From an uncultured Lachnospiraceae bacterium (lineage in GTDB: Bacteria; Bacillota; Clostridia; Lachnospirales; Lachnospiraceae): a stretch of 64,000 nt of DNA. The DNA is taken from the NCBI GenBank assembly GCA_910586015.1, contig CAJUGJ010000006.1, positions 62,001 to 126,000 on the forward strand. The letters are read 5' to 3'. Below, piece after piece: positions 54,487 through 63,991 of this stretch; within the stretch, counting starts at the first letter, position 1, and every line of letters starts with the position of its first letter. The position numbers and the translations under genes were made by a program. The notes under the pieces are model-generated. The model did no database searches. It was given only the letters and a program-made list of their open reading frames with translations, and was not told where the DNA came from.

Positions 54487-55859
54487 ATGTTTATTTCCTC
54501 CTCTTTCTTTTTAAAAGAAAATGTTGGTTTTCCCCAAAGCCGTAATACTTTCATTAAAACTAAAATAACCAAAAAGGTAATGATACATTGAATTAACATA
54601 GAAAAAAATGATAATTGTCCTATACTATATCCCAAGATTGCAGTTGTTACAAAGTAGGAAGGTAACATTGCAATATTCATTGCTCCCATCTCTGTTGCAG
54701 CAGTTGTTTGTAGATGAGGATCTACAATACGAATCAGAGCAACTCCTGTTGGACAAGTTCCGGTAAGACATCCCCATAGTCCTAATGTACGTTCAAAATC
54801 ACATCTTCCCCCCAAACGAGAACCAAAATATAAAGCAAACATTAATGTTACTACTCCTGTAATAATACAAACTCCAAGTATTGGAAGTATCCACCTACTA
54901 ATAATTGAAATCTGGATGGACATAAATGCTCCACAAACTAAAAAGTCTGTACATAATCCAGTAATTCTAGTCTGTAAAATACTATCATGATATTTTTCAA
55001 TTCCTAGTTTTCTCATAATCCATTTGACAAAATATGCACATAACATACCATTTAAAAAGGTCATAGAAGAAAAAGTCTCTCCAAAATACCCTGGAATATA
55101 AGAAAATATTTTTCCTAAATATTGTGCAAGAATAAAACAAAGACCAATTAGTGCAAAATGAAATGCTAAAACATCAATATTTCCACTATAAGTAGTTATC
55201 TTACCACACGATTCCTTTTGTTCTTTTGGAGAATAAATACCCTTTGCTATACTCTCCGTTATGGAACCGGAATATTGAGCTAAACCCTTTTTTATTCCAT
55301 ACTTTGCTATTGGAACTCCTATTAGAAAAGCAAATAAAAATCCAATAGAGGCATATGTGACAGCAACTTGTGTTGCATTAGACCATCCACCTCTTTCAAT
55401 AATTGTTCCAAATGCTACCGATTGACCTGGACCTTGACAAAATGCAAATGGAATCATAAGTCCATATAATCCATCCATTTCAACCCCTGCACCCAAAACA
55501 GTTATTGTATAATATCCAATAACTGGCGTTATCGCATATAAAACTGTCCATATAAATCCCATTCCCATTGAACCTTTAACAATTTCTTTTGAAACTGTAT
55601 TATCTTTTTTTTCTTCTTTTGAAACACCTGTTAAACCAATAGAAATAAAGGATAGTGTAAAAAGAAAATTAACTAAATCAGAATAGATCTTATAATCTAT
55701 ATCTGAAACTATATTGCTATTTAGTACAAGAAACCCAATAATTCCACCAATAACACTAGCTGGCATTAACATTCCTCTTAAAAATTTCACTTTTGCTCTT
55801 AATACCATACCAAATAGCAACATAATTGAAATCCATCCAATTGCCATCATTACTGCCAT
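54483..55859 (-). CDS. GltS-family sodium/carboxylate symporter
   Basis: 458 residues with about ten to twelve membrane helices. Matches the sodium/glutamate symporter GltS family: start LLFGMVLRAKVKFLRGMLMPASVIGG, two Gly-rich reentrant stretches (PFAFCQGPGQSVAFG; LTGTCPTGVALIRI). Substrate may be glutamate or a related anion. First gene of a two-gene unit with the PP-loop-like gene. Start follows AAAGGGACAAACAAA. Confidence 0.85.
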   Translation of the reverse strand: MAVMMAIGWISIMLLFGMVLRAKVKFLRGMLMPASVIGGIIGFLVLNSNIVSDIDYKIYSDLVNFLFTLSFISIGLTGVSKEEKKDNTVSKEIVKGSMGMGFIWTVLYAITPVIGYYTITVLGAGVEMDGLYGLMIPFAFCQGPGQSVAFGTIIERGGWSNATQVAVTYASIGFLFAFLIGVPIAKYGIKKGLAQYSGSITESIAKGIYSPKEQKESCGKITTYSGNIDVLAFHFALIGLCFILAQYLGKIFSYIPGYFGETFSSMTFLNGMLCAYFVKWIMRKLGIEKYHDSILQTRITGLCTDFLVCGAFMSIQISIISRWILPILGVCIITGVVTLMFALYFGSRLGGRCDFERTLGLWGCLTGTCPTGVALIRIVDPHLQTTAATEMGAMNIAMLPSYFVTTAILGYSIGQLSFFSMLIQCIITFLVILVLMKVLRLWGKPTFSFKKKEEEINI

Positions 55860-55957
55860 TTTGTTTGTCCCTTTCTTTTTATTTTAAAATTATCTCTCCT
55901 TTCATTTCATTTACAGTAAGTGTAATTTTCAATAAGTTACGTTTAACTGTAAAAATA

Positions 55958-56031
55958 AAATTTATATAAGAATTAAGTTTTATAAGTATAGAATTACTCA
56001 AATTGTAAAACTACAACTCTTATATAAATTT
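55958..56031 (-). terminator. Hairpin between surface-polymer operon and symporter gene
   Basis: 14-base perfect arms AAATTTATATAAGA (55958-55971) and TCTTATATAAATTT (56018-56031), with an inner AGTTTTA/TAAAACT stem. It follows the last gene of the operon by 54 bases; the 224-base gap holds no gene. Confidence 0.5.
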
Positions 56032-56084
56032 ATTTTCAAACGTTTAAATTTTTATATCTTTATAATATCAACAAAAATTTACAA

Positions 56085-57572
56085 CTATTGTATTACTAAA
56101 TCTTTTAAGGATACTATTTTTTCTTTTAAATAATCTTTACTTAATAGTCGTTCTCTTAATTCATAAAAATCTACAAAAGAACAAATAATAATAAGATCAC
56201 AAGACTTTGACTTTACTTCTTCTAACTGTTGCTCAAACTCTATTTCATTTTCATCTAGTATAAAACAGATTTCAATATTATTGGGATCTAATTCTAGTTC
56301 CTGTTTTAATCGCCTTCCAATATCACCCAGTCCAATTAATCCGACTTTATGAACCTCTTTTTGAAGTAATTTTTCATATAAAAATTGCTTATTTTGTAAA
56401 TTTTCTACCCACTGTTTTAAAAGATTAAAATATTGTCTTAATCTTCCTTGACCAATATCTTGTCCAACTGCCTTTTTAATTGCTTCTGTGAGAGTTAGTT
56501 TTTGATTTTCATATGCGTCAAAAAATATTTCTCTCCTTGCAAATGCAGTAACACTTTTTACTGCATTTTTATTTCCTCTTAATACACTCTCTACAGATAC
56601 TTCTTTCAACTTGATTTGATCAAGTTGCTTTAAAATCTTTTCTCCTTTTTGGGAATGAACCAAAATTGCAGATACGCCATAAAAATTATAATATTCTGGT
56701 AGTTCTTTTCGAATTCCCCAAAAGTCTCCTAAAGTTAAATCACTATTGTGTTTTATCTCTTTAAATTTACATTGATAACAAGCTGGCTGTAGAAAAATTC
56801 CGCGAATAAATCCCTGCATATAGCTATCTTCTTTTGAACCTTTACTATACTCTATTCCATTATCAAAGGAAAAGTAAACTCTATAATTTTCCCAGCCTTC
56901 CGATTTATTTCGAAAATTGATATGTTCTATTTTTTCTGCACAGGCTTGTTCTTTTCGATATTCCAAATAATCTTTCCATATTTTTGGACTTGGGACTCCT
57001 GTACAAAATACATCTATAGTAATTAGATTTTCATATGGCTTTTTGAGAAAATGAAGTAATCCTTCAATCTGGCATGGCGTTCCAGAAAATAATACAAAAC
57101 GCCCTTCCTCCAAATAAGTTTTTGTCTTTAAAAAAGTATCTCCTATCTGACTTTGTACATATTTCGAACCCTGTAACTTTTTTATTTGTTCTTTCGAGTC
57201 TACTTTGATATGCTTTACTTGAAAATTTTCATCAAATGCAGCTCCAAAGACAATTCCTCCTTTTTCAATCACCCAGTTGGCTAGTAAAGTAAAAATTCCT
57301 CCAGAAGAACTAGTATATCGTTGTAAAAGGTCTGTATTATATGCTGCATAAGCTTGTGTCACTCTTTCTTCTGTTTCTGGATAGATAGAAGTTTCTTTTT
57401 GATTGACAGGACAGATTGTAAGACATTTTTTACACTCTATACAGTTTTGCGAGTTTAGTTTTGGATGATAAAAACCTTCTAAATCTTGTTCTATCTGGAT
57501 ACAGCCTTTTGGACATATTGCTGCACAGGCACTACATCCACAACATTCTTCTCTCTTTATCTGATCAATCAT
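56085..57572 (-). CDS. F420-hydrogenase-beta-like 4Fe-4S protein with C-terminal Rossmann module
   Basis: 495 residues. Two ferredoxin clusters (CCGCSACAAICPKGC; CIECKKCLTICPV), then the FrhB-like N- and C-domains (FSGTPCQIEGLL; LTLGDFWGIRKE). The final ~90 residues form a Rossmann-type unit (VGLIGLGDIGRRLKQEL; CFILDENE). Such proteins occur beside pyruvyl transferases in surface-polysaccharide loci; their exact redox role is unknown. Overlaps the pyruvyl transferase gene by 8 bases. Confidence 0.85.
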   Translation of the reverse strand: MIDQIKREECCGCSACAAICPKGCIQIEQDLEGFYHPKLNSQNCIECKKCLTICPVNQKETSIYPETEERVTQAYAAYNTDLLQRYTSSSGGIFTLLANWVIEKGGIVFGAAFDENFQVKHIKVDSKEQIKKLQGSKYVQSQIGDTFLKTKTYLEEGRFVLFSGTPCQIEGLLHFLKKPYENLITIDVFCTGVPSPKIWKDYLEYRKEQACAEKIEHINFRNKSEGWENYRVYFSFDNGIEYSKGSKEDSYMQGFIRGIFLQPACYQCKFKEIKHNSDLTLGDFWGIRKELPEYYNFYGVSAILVHSQKGEKILKQLDQIKLKEVSVESVLRGNKNAVKSVTAFARREIFFDAYENQKLTLTEAIKKAVGQDIGQGRLRQYFNLLKQWVENLQNKQFLYEKLLQKEVHKVGLIGLGDIGRRLKQELELDPNNIEICFILDENEIEFEQQLEEVKSKSCDLIIICSFVDFYELRERLLSKDYLKEKIVSLKDLVIQ

Positions 57573-58698
57573 TCAAAGCCTCCTTTAAAAAGTGATATGA
57601 CTTTTTCCTTTCTTGATTCAATCGGTTGGAAACTTTATTATAATCAATCAGTTTTATAAAGGAAGTTTCTGTCTTAGCATCAATAAAACGTTCTTCTAAT
57701 TGTAATAGTCTTAAAATAGATTGGATTCTAGAAGCTCCTCCATATTCCGTTGCCATTTGATATCTACGAAAAGCAAAAAATTCTTTTTGATAGTTAATAG
57801 AAAATGCAGTGGCATGAAAAGAATCGGTAAAGACAACATCTGCATATTTAATTAAGGAAACAAATTCCTTTGGTCCAATTCCCTTTAATTCTTTTAATTC
57901 TTTTGATTGTTTTTGATAGTTTTGAGTATTTCTTGTGTTAATAAAATAAATATTCGATATTCCTCTTTCTTTTGCAATTCTTACTATCGTTTCTTCTTGT
58001 TGTGCAATTTCTCCCAAAACATAACAGATCAGATATGGTTTGTGAAGCAATCTCTTTGACGCAACTTTATCCCATTCCGTACATGGTAAAAGAAGGGTTG
58101 GATCTAGTACTTGTACTGCATGGAAACCAGATATTTTTTCTATAATCGTAACTCCAATATCTTCTCGAACCGATAGAGCATCCATTCGTTTCAAACAATC
58201 TGACATACGACGGTAAATATGTTTTTTCTTTTCAAAATCAATATCGTCATTAATACTTGGTGCATAGGAAATCCTTTTTAAAGATTCTTTTCCTAAATTT
58301 AAGAAATATACTGGATCAAAAGAAGCAGGATTCCAAATCTGATCACTTCCACAAACAATCGCATCACAATCTTCAATTTCTCTTTCTGCTTTTTGTTTAT
58401 CGTAACAAAAGGCAGAAGTCTTAATATATCTTTTTGTAAAAATATTAAATTTAATTTTTTCTTTCCAGAAATCACTTCCAGCTCGATATAATCCCCAAAA
58501 AAATTCATAGATAGAGTTGGCATAGGGATTTCCTAGATCATGATTTACAGGTTCTTCCTCAATTCTCTTTCTATATTGAATTAATTTCGCTTGGCAACCC
58601 ATTTTACACATAATACGATACATGGCAAACGCCTGAAGTGTTTGTCCATAATTCACTCCACGATTACACCAAGTAAAAATACCTATTTTTTTTCGCAA
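57565..58698 (-). CDS. Polysaccharide pyruvyl transferase
   Basis: About 377 residues of the CsaB/WcaK family. Opening KIGIFTWCNRGVNYGQTLQAF gives the N-terminal fold; VCGSDQIWNP, YAPSIN and TDSFHATAFSI are family motifs. It adds a pyruvate ketal to a sugar of a wall glycopolymer. I place the start at TTG 58698, since AGGAAG lies eight bases upstream; the upstream GTG (58707) has poor spacing. Followed by the F420-beta-like gene. Confidence 0.88.
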   Translation of the reverse strand: MRKKIGIFTWCNRGVNYGQTLQAFAMYRIMCKMGCQAKLIQYRKRIEEEPVNHDLGNPYANSIYEFFWGLYRAGSDFWKEKIKFNIFTKRYIKTSAFCYDKQKAEREIEDCDAIVCGSDQIWNPASFDPVYFLNLGKESLKRISYAPSINDDIDFEKKKHIYRRMSDCLKRMDALSVREDIGVTIIEKISGFHAVQVLDPTLLLPCTEWDKVASKRLLHKPYLICYVLGEIAQQEETIVRIAKERGISNIYFINTRNTQNYQKQSKELKELKGIGPKEFVSLIKYADVVFTDSFHATAFSINYQKEFFAFRRYQMATEYGGASRIQSILRLLQLEERFIDAKTETSFIKLIDYNKVSNRLNQERKKSYHFLKEALND

Positions 58699-58718
58699 TG
58701 AAATCACTTCCTTTTCTT

Positions 58719-59225
58719 TTACTTATATTGAAGTATTTCTAAAATAACATCTTTTAACGAAATAATTTTCCAACTTCCCTTTTTTTGAATCTTTTCTTTG
58801 ATTTCAGGATAATAAAATTCATCTGTAATTAAAATTAAATCTACATCCTCCCATGTATCTTCAAAATCAACTACTGTTCCAGTTCCATATTTACGATAAG
58901 CTTGCTCATCAATCATATAGGAAATTTCCACTTTTTCTGAGTGAACTAATTCTTCCTGAACTCGATTTCCGATATCGTCCATTCCATAGATTGCAATCTT
59001 TTTAATCGCATGTTTCTCAAAATAATCTTCTAATTTATGTCCTTTATTATATAACTTTAGCCACTGGTTTTCTAATAAATAATAAAGACGAAATCTCTTT
59101 TCCCGTCTTTTGGCATGTTCTATCAGCCGCAAAAAAACTTTACAAAGTCCATAAATACTTCCTGCCCAAGCTGAAAAAATACATGTAGTGGTAAAGCCCT
59201 TTTTTAACCAAGATTTCCACTTCAT
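58719..59225 (-). CDS. Small membrane-tethered Rossmann-module protein
   Basis: 168 residues. One N-terminal hydrophobic helix (about 9-30), a basic helical linker, then a Rossmann-type domain (IAIYGMDDIGNRVQEEL; ISYMIDEQAY). The same module appears as a tail or head of three other proteins in this region. Probably an accessory of the glycopolymer operon. Start follows GGAGAAGAACA. Confidence 0.6.
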   Translation of the reverse strand: MKWKSWLKKGFTTTCIFSAWAGSIYGLCKVFLRLIEHAKRREKRFRLYYLLENQWLKLYNKGHKLEDYFEKHAIKKIAIYGMDDIGNRVQEELVHSEKVEISYMIDEQAYRKYGTGTVVDFEDTWEDVDLILITDEFYYPEIKEKIQKKGSWKIISLKDVILEILQYK

Positions 59226-59243
59226 TGTTCTTCTCCATTTCTA

Positions 59244-60551
59244 TTATAATATAGCTAAAAGCTCCTCTATAATTTTTTCTTGTTTTTCTTTACAAAATAC
59301 AATCTCTGTTATATCGTCGCTCAATCCCATATTAGATAAACTAAAAAAATCAATAAATTCATTGGTACCATAAATGCGATCTGGATAAAAAATAATTTTT
59401 TTACATTCTGCTTGTGAAATCAAATCACAAAAACCACTTCGTAATCCAATAAAAGTACCTGCTATTTCTAAAATCTCTTTTGCATATTCTAGAGAAAAAT
59501 CAAGTGGTTGTGTTCCTAAAACTGCAACCTCTTCTGCTGTTCCAACATTTGTACAAACAGAATATCCCTTTTTCTTTAAAGCATCAGCCAAATGCTCCCA
59601 AAATTGCATTTCTATCCTAGCTGCTGTTTTAGCATAAGGGGCTAAAATAACTGTTTTATGTTGTGGAAGTTGATGTTTAATCAGTAATTCTTTTGCGTAA
59701 GAAATTTTTTCTTGATTTTTTTCTGTCCTTTTATTTCTAATATCTTCTTTTAATTCATAAAGTCCATATTGAAATAAAGAAGCAAAGTCTAATTTATTAT
59801 AATTTCCTATTCGACCTAAACCACAGGTATAAGGCTTTTTATGATTTACTGCAAGAATTGGTATGTTTTCTTCACATAATAAGTAAAATCGTTCTAAACA
59901 ATTCATCTCTTCTTGTGTCATAGATACTACTTCTTTATATCCTAATGCCATTACAGTTTTTTTACTACCTTCTCCAACAACTGCAAAGATTGGATGAAAA
60001 ATTCCTTGATTTGCACTATACTCTATAGCACAGTATGTTCCTAAAAATACATCTCCAATTGCCTTTACTGGAAATACGAATAAAAAATCCATTTCTGGAT
60101 ACTTTAACTGAATATCTCTATAAATAATTTCTCCTTGTAGAGCACTTTTTTGATATTGCTCAAAGGTTTCTTCTGAAAGGGAATTATTTGCAAATCTACT
60201 CATTTCGACTACCTTAATCACGTGAGTATCTTCTTTATATCCCAAATCCTGAAGTTGTTCTAACATTTCATAGTAATGTTTTGAAATAATTAGAATCAAA
60301 ATATCCTGTCTAAATTTACCTAATGCTTCTTCTGGTTTTTTTATTGGAATTCCTTCAAAAAAGCTTCCTATTTTTTTCTTATTATTATCTAATAAAAATT
60401 CTACCTGTATATTTGCTTTTTTCAGAAAAGCTATCATTTGTTCTGCTGGTTCATTACTTCCAAATACAGTAATACAACGATTCTGAAATAGACCCTCTTC
60501 CAACATTTGTGTCAACTTTTTCTGCATTTGAGCCTGATAATTATAATCCAT
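59244..60551 (-). CDS. Rossmann module fused to GT9-like glycosyltransferase
   Basis: 435 residues. Residues ~20-125 are a Rossmann-type unit (CITVFGSNEPAEQMIAFL; FLLDNNKKKIG). Residues ~145-435 resemble the GT-B fold of ADP-heptosyltransferases: FVFPVKAIGDVFLG, ILAPYAKTAARIEMQFWEHLA, FIGLRSGFCDLISQAECKKI. It likely adds an activated sugar to the polymer. Start follows GAGGAATTATAA. Family by eye, moderate certainty. Confidence 0.65.
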   Translation of the reverse strand: MDYNYQAQMQKKLTQMLEEGLFQNRCITVFGSNEPAEQMIAFLKKANIQVEFLLDNNKKKIGSFFEGIPIKKPEEALGKFRQDILILIISKHYYEMLEQLQDLGYKEDTHVIKVVEMSRFANNSLSEETFEQYQKSALQGEIIYRDIQLKYPEMDFLFVFPVKAIGDVFLGTYCAIEYSANQGIFHPIFAVVGEGSKKTVMALGYKEVVSMTQEEMNCLERFYLLCEENIPILAVNHKKPYTCGLGRIGNYNKLDFASLFQYGLYELKEDIRNKRTEKNQEKISYAKELLIKHQLPQHKTVILAPYAKTAARIEMQFWEHLADALKKKGYSVCTNVGTAEEVAVLGTQPLDFSLEYAKEILEIAGTFIGLRSGFCDLISQAECKKIIFYPDRIYGTNEFIDFFSLSNMGLSDDITEIVFCKEKQEKIIEELLAIL

Positions 60552-60932
60552 TTATAATTCCTCATTTATTTTAAAATTGTACTCACAAAAACAATCCCGT
60601 TTTGTGTTAATTGCCAAAGCAGTTTTTAACCCTGAATTTTTTTTATCGTTGATTAAAATTCTTTCGCCATATGGAGCCTCATAAATAATAGTATGATATT
60701 GTATTCCTTCTTCTTTTAAAAATTGTTCTGTTATATCTTGATATTTTTTTTCTCTTGAGGTCAAAAAAAGTATCATATCTGTTTTCGGAATATTATTTAA
60801 AAATTCTTTTGCTCCCGGTAACCAAGAATCTTTTCCATCTATTAGATATCCGTTATGTTTTACTATTGTTCCATCTAAATCTAAAATCCACGTTTTTCCT
60901 AGTGAGGATAATTCTAAAATTTTACTTTCCAC
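60552..60932 (-). CDS. HAD-superfamily phosphatase
   Basis: 126 residues, a compact HAD with motif I DLDGTIV, motif II LTSREK and a late INDKKN (motif IV region). Size and position fit a sugar bisphosphate phosphatase. Start is GTG at 60932 after AGGAGAAACATTAG, and overlaps the end of the SIS gene by 11 bases. Confidence 0.8.
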   Translation of the reverse strand: MESKILELSSLGKTWILDLDGTIVKHNGYLIDGKDSWLPGAKEFLNNIPKTDMILFLTSREKKYQDITEQFLKEEGIQYHTIIYEAPYGERILINDKKNSGLKTALAINTKRDCFCEYNFKINEEL

Positions 60933-61506
60933 CTAATGTTTCTCCTATATAACCCCCTGGATGATTTTTCTTGAAATCATCCAAAACAAGTTCTAACTTT
61001 TCTGCAATTGAAATTGCAAGTCCCTGTAAAATAATTAAATTTAAAATAGAAGAATTATTTGGCATGATGTTCCACAGATCTCCTTCATGTTTTAAATCTA
61101 AAATTAAGCTTTTTGGAATCCTCTTTGTCAGTGTGCTTTCTTGATTGAAGGATAACAGCCATATATTTGCCTCATGATTTTCTAAATGTTTTGTTAAATA
61201 AATAGATTCTGTTGTTTCACCACTTTTTGTAAGTACAATAACCAAATCATCTTTCTTTACCAGTCCTAAATCCCCATGTACAGCTGAATTTGTATGTAAA
61301 AAATAAGCAGGTAATCCCATAGAAACCATACTTCCAACAAATTTTTCACAAATTGGAACATTTTTTCCAAGTCCAGATGTAATAATTTTATTTCCTTTTT
61401 TAATCGTTTCTACTGCTTCATTAACTAACTGATCAAATACCGAATCTTTCATAGATTCTAATGCTTCTTCTATCATTGTCAATGTATTTTTAAAATATTG
61501 CTTCAT
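60922..61506 (-). CDS. SIS-domain sugar-phosphate isomerase (KdsD/GmhA-like)
   Basis: 194 residues, one SIS domain. Motifs: SGLGKNVPICEKFVGS for the phosphate site, LTKSGETTES, and the C-terminal NHPGGYIGETLGG that is typical of KdsD/GutQ-type arabinose-5-phosphate isomerases. Converts between keto and aldo sugar phosphates; the exact sugar is not readable. Start follows GAAGGGATGTAAAAAA. Confidence 0.82.
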   Translation of the reverse strand: MKQYFKNTLTMIEEALESMKDSVFDQLVNEAVETIKKGNKIITSGLGKNVPICEKFVGSMVSMGLPAYFLHTNSAVHGDLGLVKKDDLVIVLTKSGETTESIYLTKHLENHEANIWLLSFNQESTLTKRIPKSLILDLKHEGDLWNIMPNNSSILNLIILQGLAISIAEKLELVLDDFKKNHPGGYIGETLGGK

Positions 61507-61521
61507 TTTTTTACATCCCTT

Positions 61522-63033
61522 CTATAACTCTTTTTCAAAACATTCTTCTAAATAATAAAGTCCATTATAAAATGCAGCACATATAGAATCATAATCTTCC
61601 CAAGCATATGTCGTAAGAGAAAGCCATATCACTGCATGAAGCAATTTAATATTATATCGGGTAATTTCATCTTTTAATAAATCGAAAAATTCGCTTTCCA
61701 TATCTTCCCATTCATTTGATTCTATAGATAATTTAACTTCCTCTTGTATAAATTGAAGATGAAATTGCTTTCGATTAAATTTATCATAGTTACCTACTAT
61801 AGAATAATAGAGTTTTGCCCAGTCATAGAGTGGATCTCCATAATATTGTGTAAATCCAAAATATCCTCTTGGATCAATAAAGACAGGATTCATTTCATTA
61901 TCCAAAAGTAAATTTGAAAAAGTACAATCTCCATGAATAAAACAGAAATATCTTGTTGGAATTTTTTCTAGCATTTTTTCTAATTCATTCTCATAAAAAT
62001 AAATATTTCTACATTCGCGTCCATTAATTTTTATTTTTTCCTGATTTGCCATTGGAACTAGATTTCTTATTTTTTCCAATCTATCAATAGTCTTTGTATA
62101 GTAAGCTTCTTTTAAACTAAAATAATCTACTTCTATTTTCTCTTTCTCATGTAGTTTCTTTAAACTAGAAATAATTCTTTTTAAGACTTTACTTTTTTCT
62201 TCATGAGATAGTTCATATTCAAAAACATTCTTTCCATTTATTCGCTCTAAAACAAGTGGTTCTAATTCGTAAATTTTTGGTATTTGCGTTACTCCAAGTA
62301 AAGAAGCTTTTTTATACCAATCTCGTTCTCTTACTGCGAGTAATTTTCCCTGTTCATCAATTCCTCGTTTTATAATTTTATTTTCTTGAACAATAATCTC
62401 ATTAAATGGACGGCATTTTTGTGTTGCTATCTTTTCATATTCTTTTAAAATACCATACTCTTTGATTCCATAAAGCGGAAATTCCTGAAACTTCATTTGC
62501 TTTGACTGAAGCCATTTTACAAATTCACCAGAAGAATTTATTTCCTTTAATAGATCCTTTTTTTCAAATAAGAATAATCCTGCTACTCCCTGTTTATCAG
62601 ATGGTTTTTCTTCAAACTGTCCATTTTCATAACTCCATCGACAAGTAAATACCTTTGACAGTCCTACAAAATTACCTGTCTGTTCTGGAAAGTGAAATCC
62701 CTGTTCCAAAATTAAATCTGACCAAATTAACATAAAAGGTGTATCCTCTGGTACACACTTTAATGCACTTGTAATTCCTGCACAGGTTCCTTTTTCTTGT
62801 CCTGTTTCTACAACTAGATAATTTACATTTGCAAAGGAAGATAAATATCGTTTCAAAACATCTGCTTTATAATCACCTATGATAATAAATCTCTTTTTTG
62901 GAAAGAGCCGAAATAGATGAAATAAAATTGGAAGGTTATTTACAGGTACTAACGCTTTTGGTTTATTATCTGTCAAATGTCCTAACCTAGAGCCACGACC
63001 ACCTGCTTGTACTACAATATATTCAATTTCCAT
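61522..63033 (-). CDS. Nucleotidyltransferase-kinase fusion for sugar activation
   Basis: 503 residues. Residues 1-220 are a sugar nucleotidyltransferase (VVQAGGRGSRLGHLTDNKPK, motif split here; ALVPVNNLPIL). Residues ~225-503 are an aminoglycoside/choline-kinase-like domain (FIHGDCTFSNLLLD, FIDPRGYFG). It could phosphorylate and nucleotidylate the same sugar. Start follows GGAGGATAGTA. Overlaps the upstream hypothetical gene by 11 bases. Confidence 0.82.
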   Translation of the reverse strand: MEIEYIVVQAGGRGSRLGHLTDNKPKALVPVNNLPILFHLFRLFPKKRFIIIGDYKADVLKRYLSSFANVNYLVVETGQEKGTCAGITSALKCVPEDTPFMLIWSDLILEQGFHFPEQTGNFVGLSKVFTCRWSYENGQFEEKPSDKQGVAGLFLFEKKDLLKEINSSGEFVKWLQSKQMKFQEFPLYGIKEYGILKEYEKIATQKCRPFNEIIVQENKIIKRGIDEQGKLLAVRERDWYKKASLLGVTQIPKIYELEPLVLERINGKNVFEYELSHEEKSKVLKRIISSLKKLHEKEKIEVDYFSLKEAYYTKTIDRLEKIRNLVPMANQEKIKINGRECRNIYFYENELEKMLEKIPTRYFCFIHGDCTFSNLLLDNEMNPVFIDPRGYFGFTQYYGDPLYDWAKLYYSIVGNYDKFNRKQFHLQFIQEEVKLSIESNEWEDMESEFFDLLKDEITRYNIKLLHAVIWLSLTTYAWEDYDSICAAFYNGLYYLEECFEKEL

Positions 63034-63577
63034 TACTATCCTCCTGCTTTATCTGCCATATCATTTTATTATTTTGTTCTATCCATGCTTTCACTTGTTC
63101 TTTCTCTACCTTTGGAGGTTCTTTCTTTTTTATTTCAGTTAATCCATAAACAATTACTGCAAAAATTTCTGCATAGCAAACTTTTCCTGTCTGGATAAGT
63201 CCTTTTCCTCTTCTTCCTTTTGGTTGTGTTAAAGAAGCGATAATAAGACGATTTGAAAATTCATAAAGGCAATAAAATTTTAAAAGCGCATCTTTTATCT
63301 CTTGATCGATTAAAATTACTTCTTCAATTTTTTTTGAAAAACAAAAGGCAACTTCTTTTATGATAGAATCCGTAGATAAAATAATAATAGACTCTGCATT
63401 TTTTTCTTGAATAAAATCGTCTAAAAAAAGCAGTGAAAGGTAGGCATCGACAGTATATGCGTCTGGAATTAATATTACATATTTCCTAGCTGACAAATCA
63501 TATACATCTATAAATTTAAGCCAATAAGCTCTTCCTTTCTCTGCTTTTTTTAAGTTACTTTCTAAAAGTTCACTCAT
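63023..63577 (-). CDS. Unknown protein, first gene of the surface-polymer operon
   Basis: 184 residues, soluble, alternating beta/alpha (YVILIPDAYTVDAYLSLLFL; AESIIILSTDSIIKEV), suggesting a Rossmann-like fold. No family recognised. Overlaps the nucleotidyltransferase gene by 11 bases. Start follows AAAGGAATTAGAC and a promoter lies 38-65 bases upstream. Confidence 0.65.
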   Translation of the reverse strand: MSELLESNLKKAEKGRAYWLKFIDVYDLSARKYVILIPDAYTVDAYLSLLFLDDFIQEKNAESIIILSTDSIIKEVAFCFSKKIEEVILIDQEIKDALLKFYCLYEFSNRLIIASLTQPKGRRGKGLIQTGKVCYAEIFAVIVYGLTEIKKKEPPKVEKEQVKAWIEQNNKMIWQIKQEDSNGN

Positions 63578-63614
63578 GTCTAATTCCTTTCTTTTAATAC
63601 TAATTTTTAGACAT

Positions 63615-63642
63615 TTTATATAAATAATTACTATTTTTTCAA
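63615..63642 (-). promoter_or_regulatory. Promoter of the surface-polymer operon
   Basis: -35 TTGAAA (63642-63637), 16-base spacer, -10 TATAAA (63620-63615), on the minus strand, 38 bases before the first start codon. Confidence 0.55.
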
Positions 63643-63861
63643 ATCACTTTATTAAATACCGATGCTATTGGATTTATTTATAATAAAGGTATTCTTGTAA
63701 TTTGACATTTTACGATCATTTTCTGTCTAGTATAACATAATAAGATAAAACTTTCAAGTAAAAATATTACACCTTAAAAAGATTCTCAAATTAAATTCCA
63801 CTTTTTTACTTAAATATCTCTAAATAGATTGTCTAAATAATATAAAATATGATTTTTATAT

Positions 63862-63912
63862 CTTATAATTTAATATTTTACGATTTTTATTTATAAAATA
63901 TTAAATTATAAG
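63862..63912. repeat. 19-base perfect AT-rich inverted repeat
   Basis: Arms 63862-63880 (CTTATAATTTAATATTTTA) and 63894-63912 with a 13-base loop. Lies in the 423-base gene-free end region (63578-64000). No T-tract, so more likely a protein-binding or structural element. Confidence 0.6.
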
Positions 63913-63957
63913 AATATTAAACCATTTTTATAATTAAAGAACAATAAAATCACTAAT

Positions 63958-63991
63958 AAAAACCAGCTTAGTATATACTAGACTGGTTTTT
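63958..63991. terminator. Terminator at right edge
   Basis: AAAAACCAG/CTGGTTTTT stem with inner TAGTA/TACTA pairing; T-rich on both strands. Probably ends a gene lying beyond the window. Confidence 0.65.
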
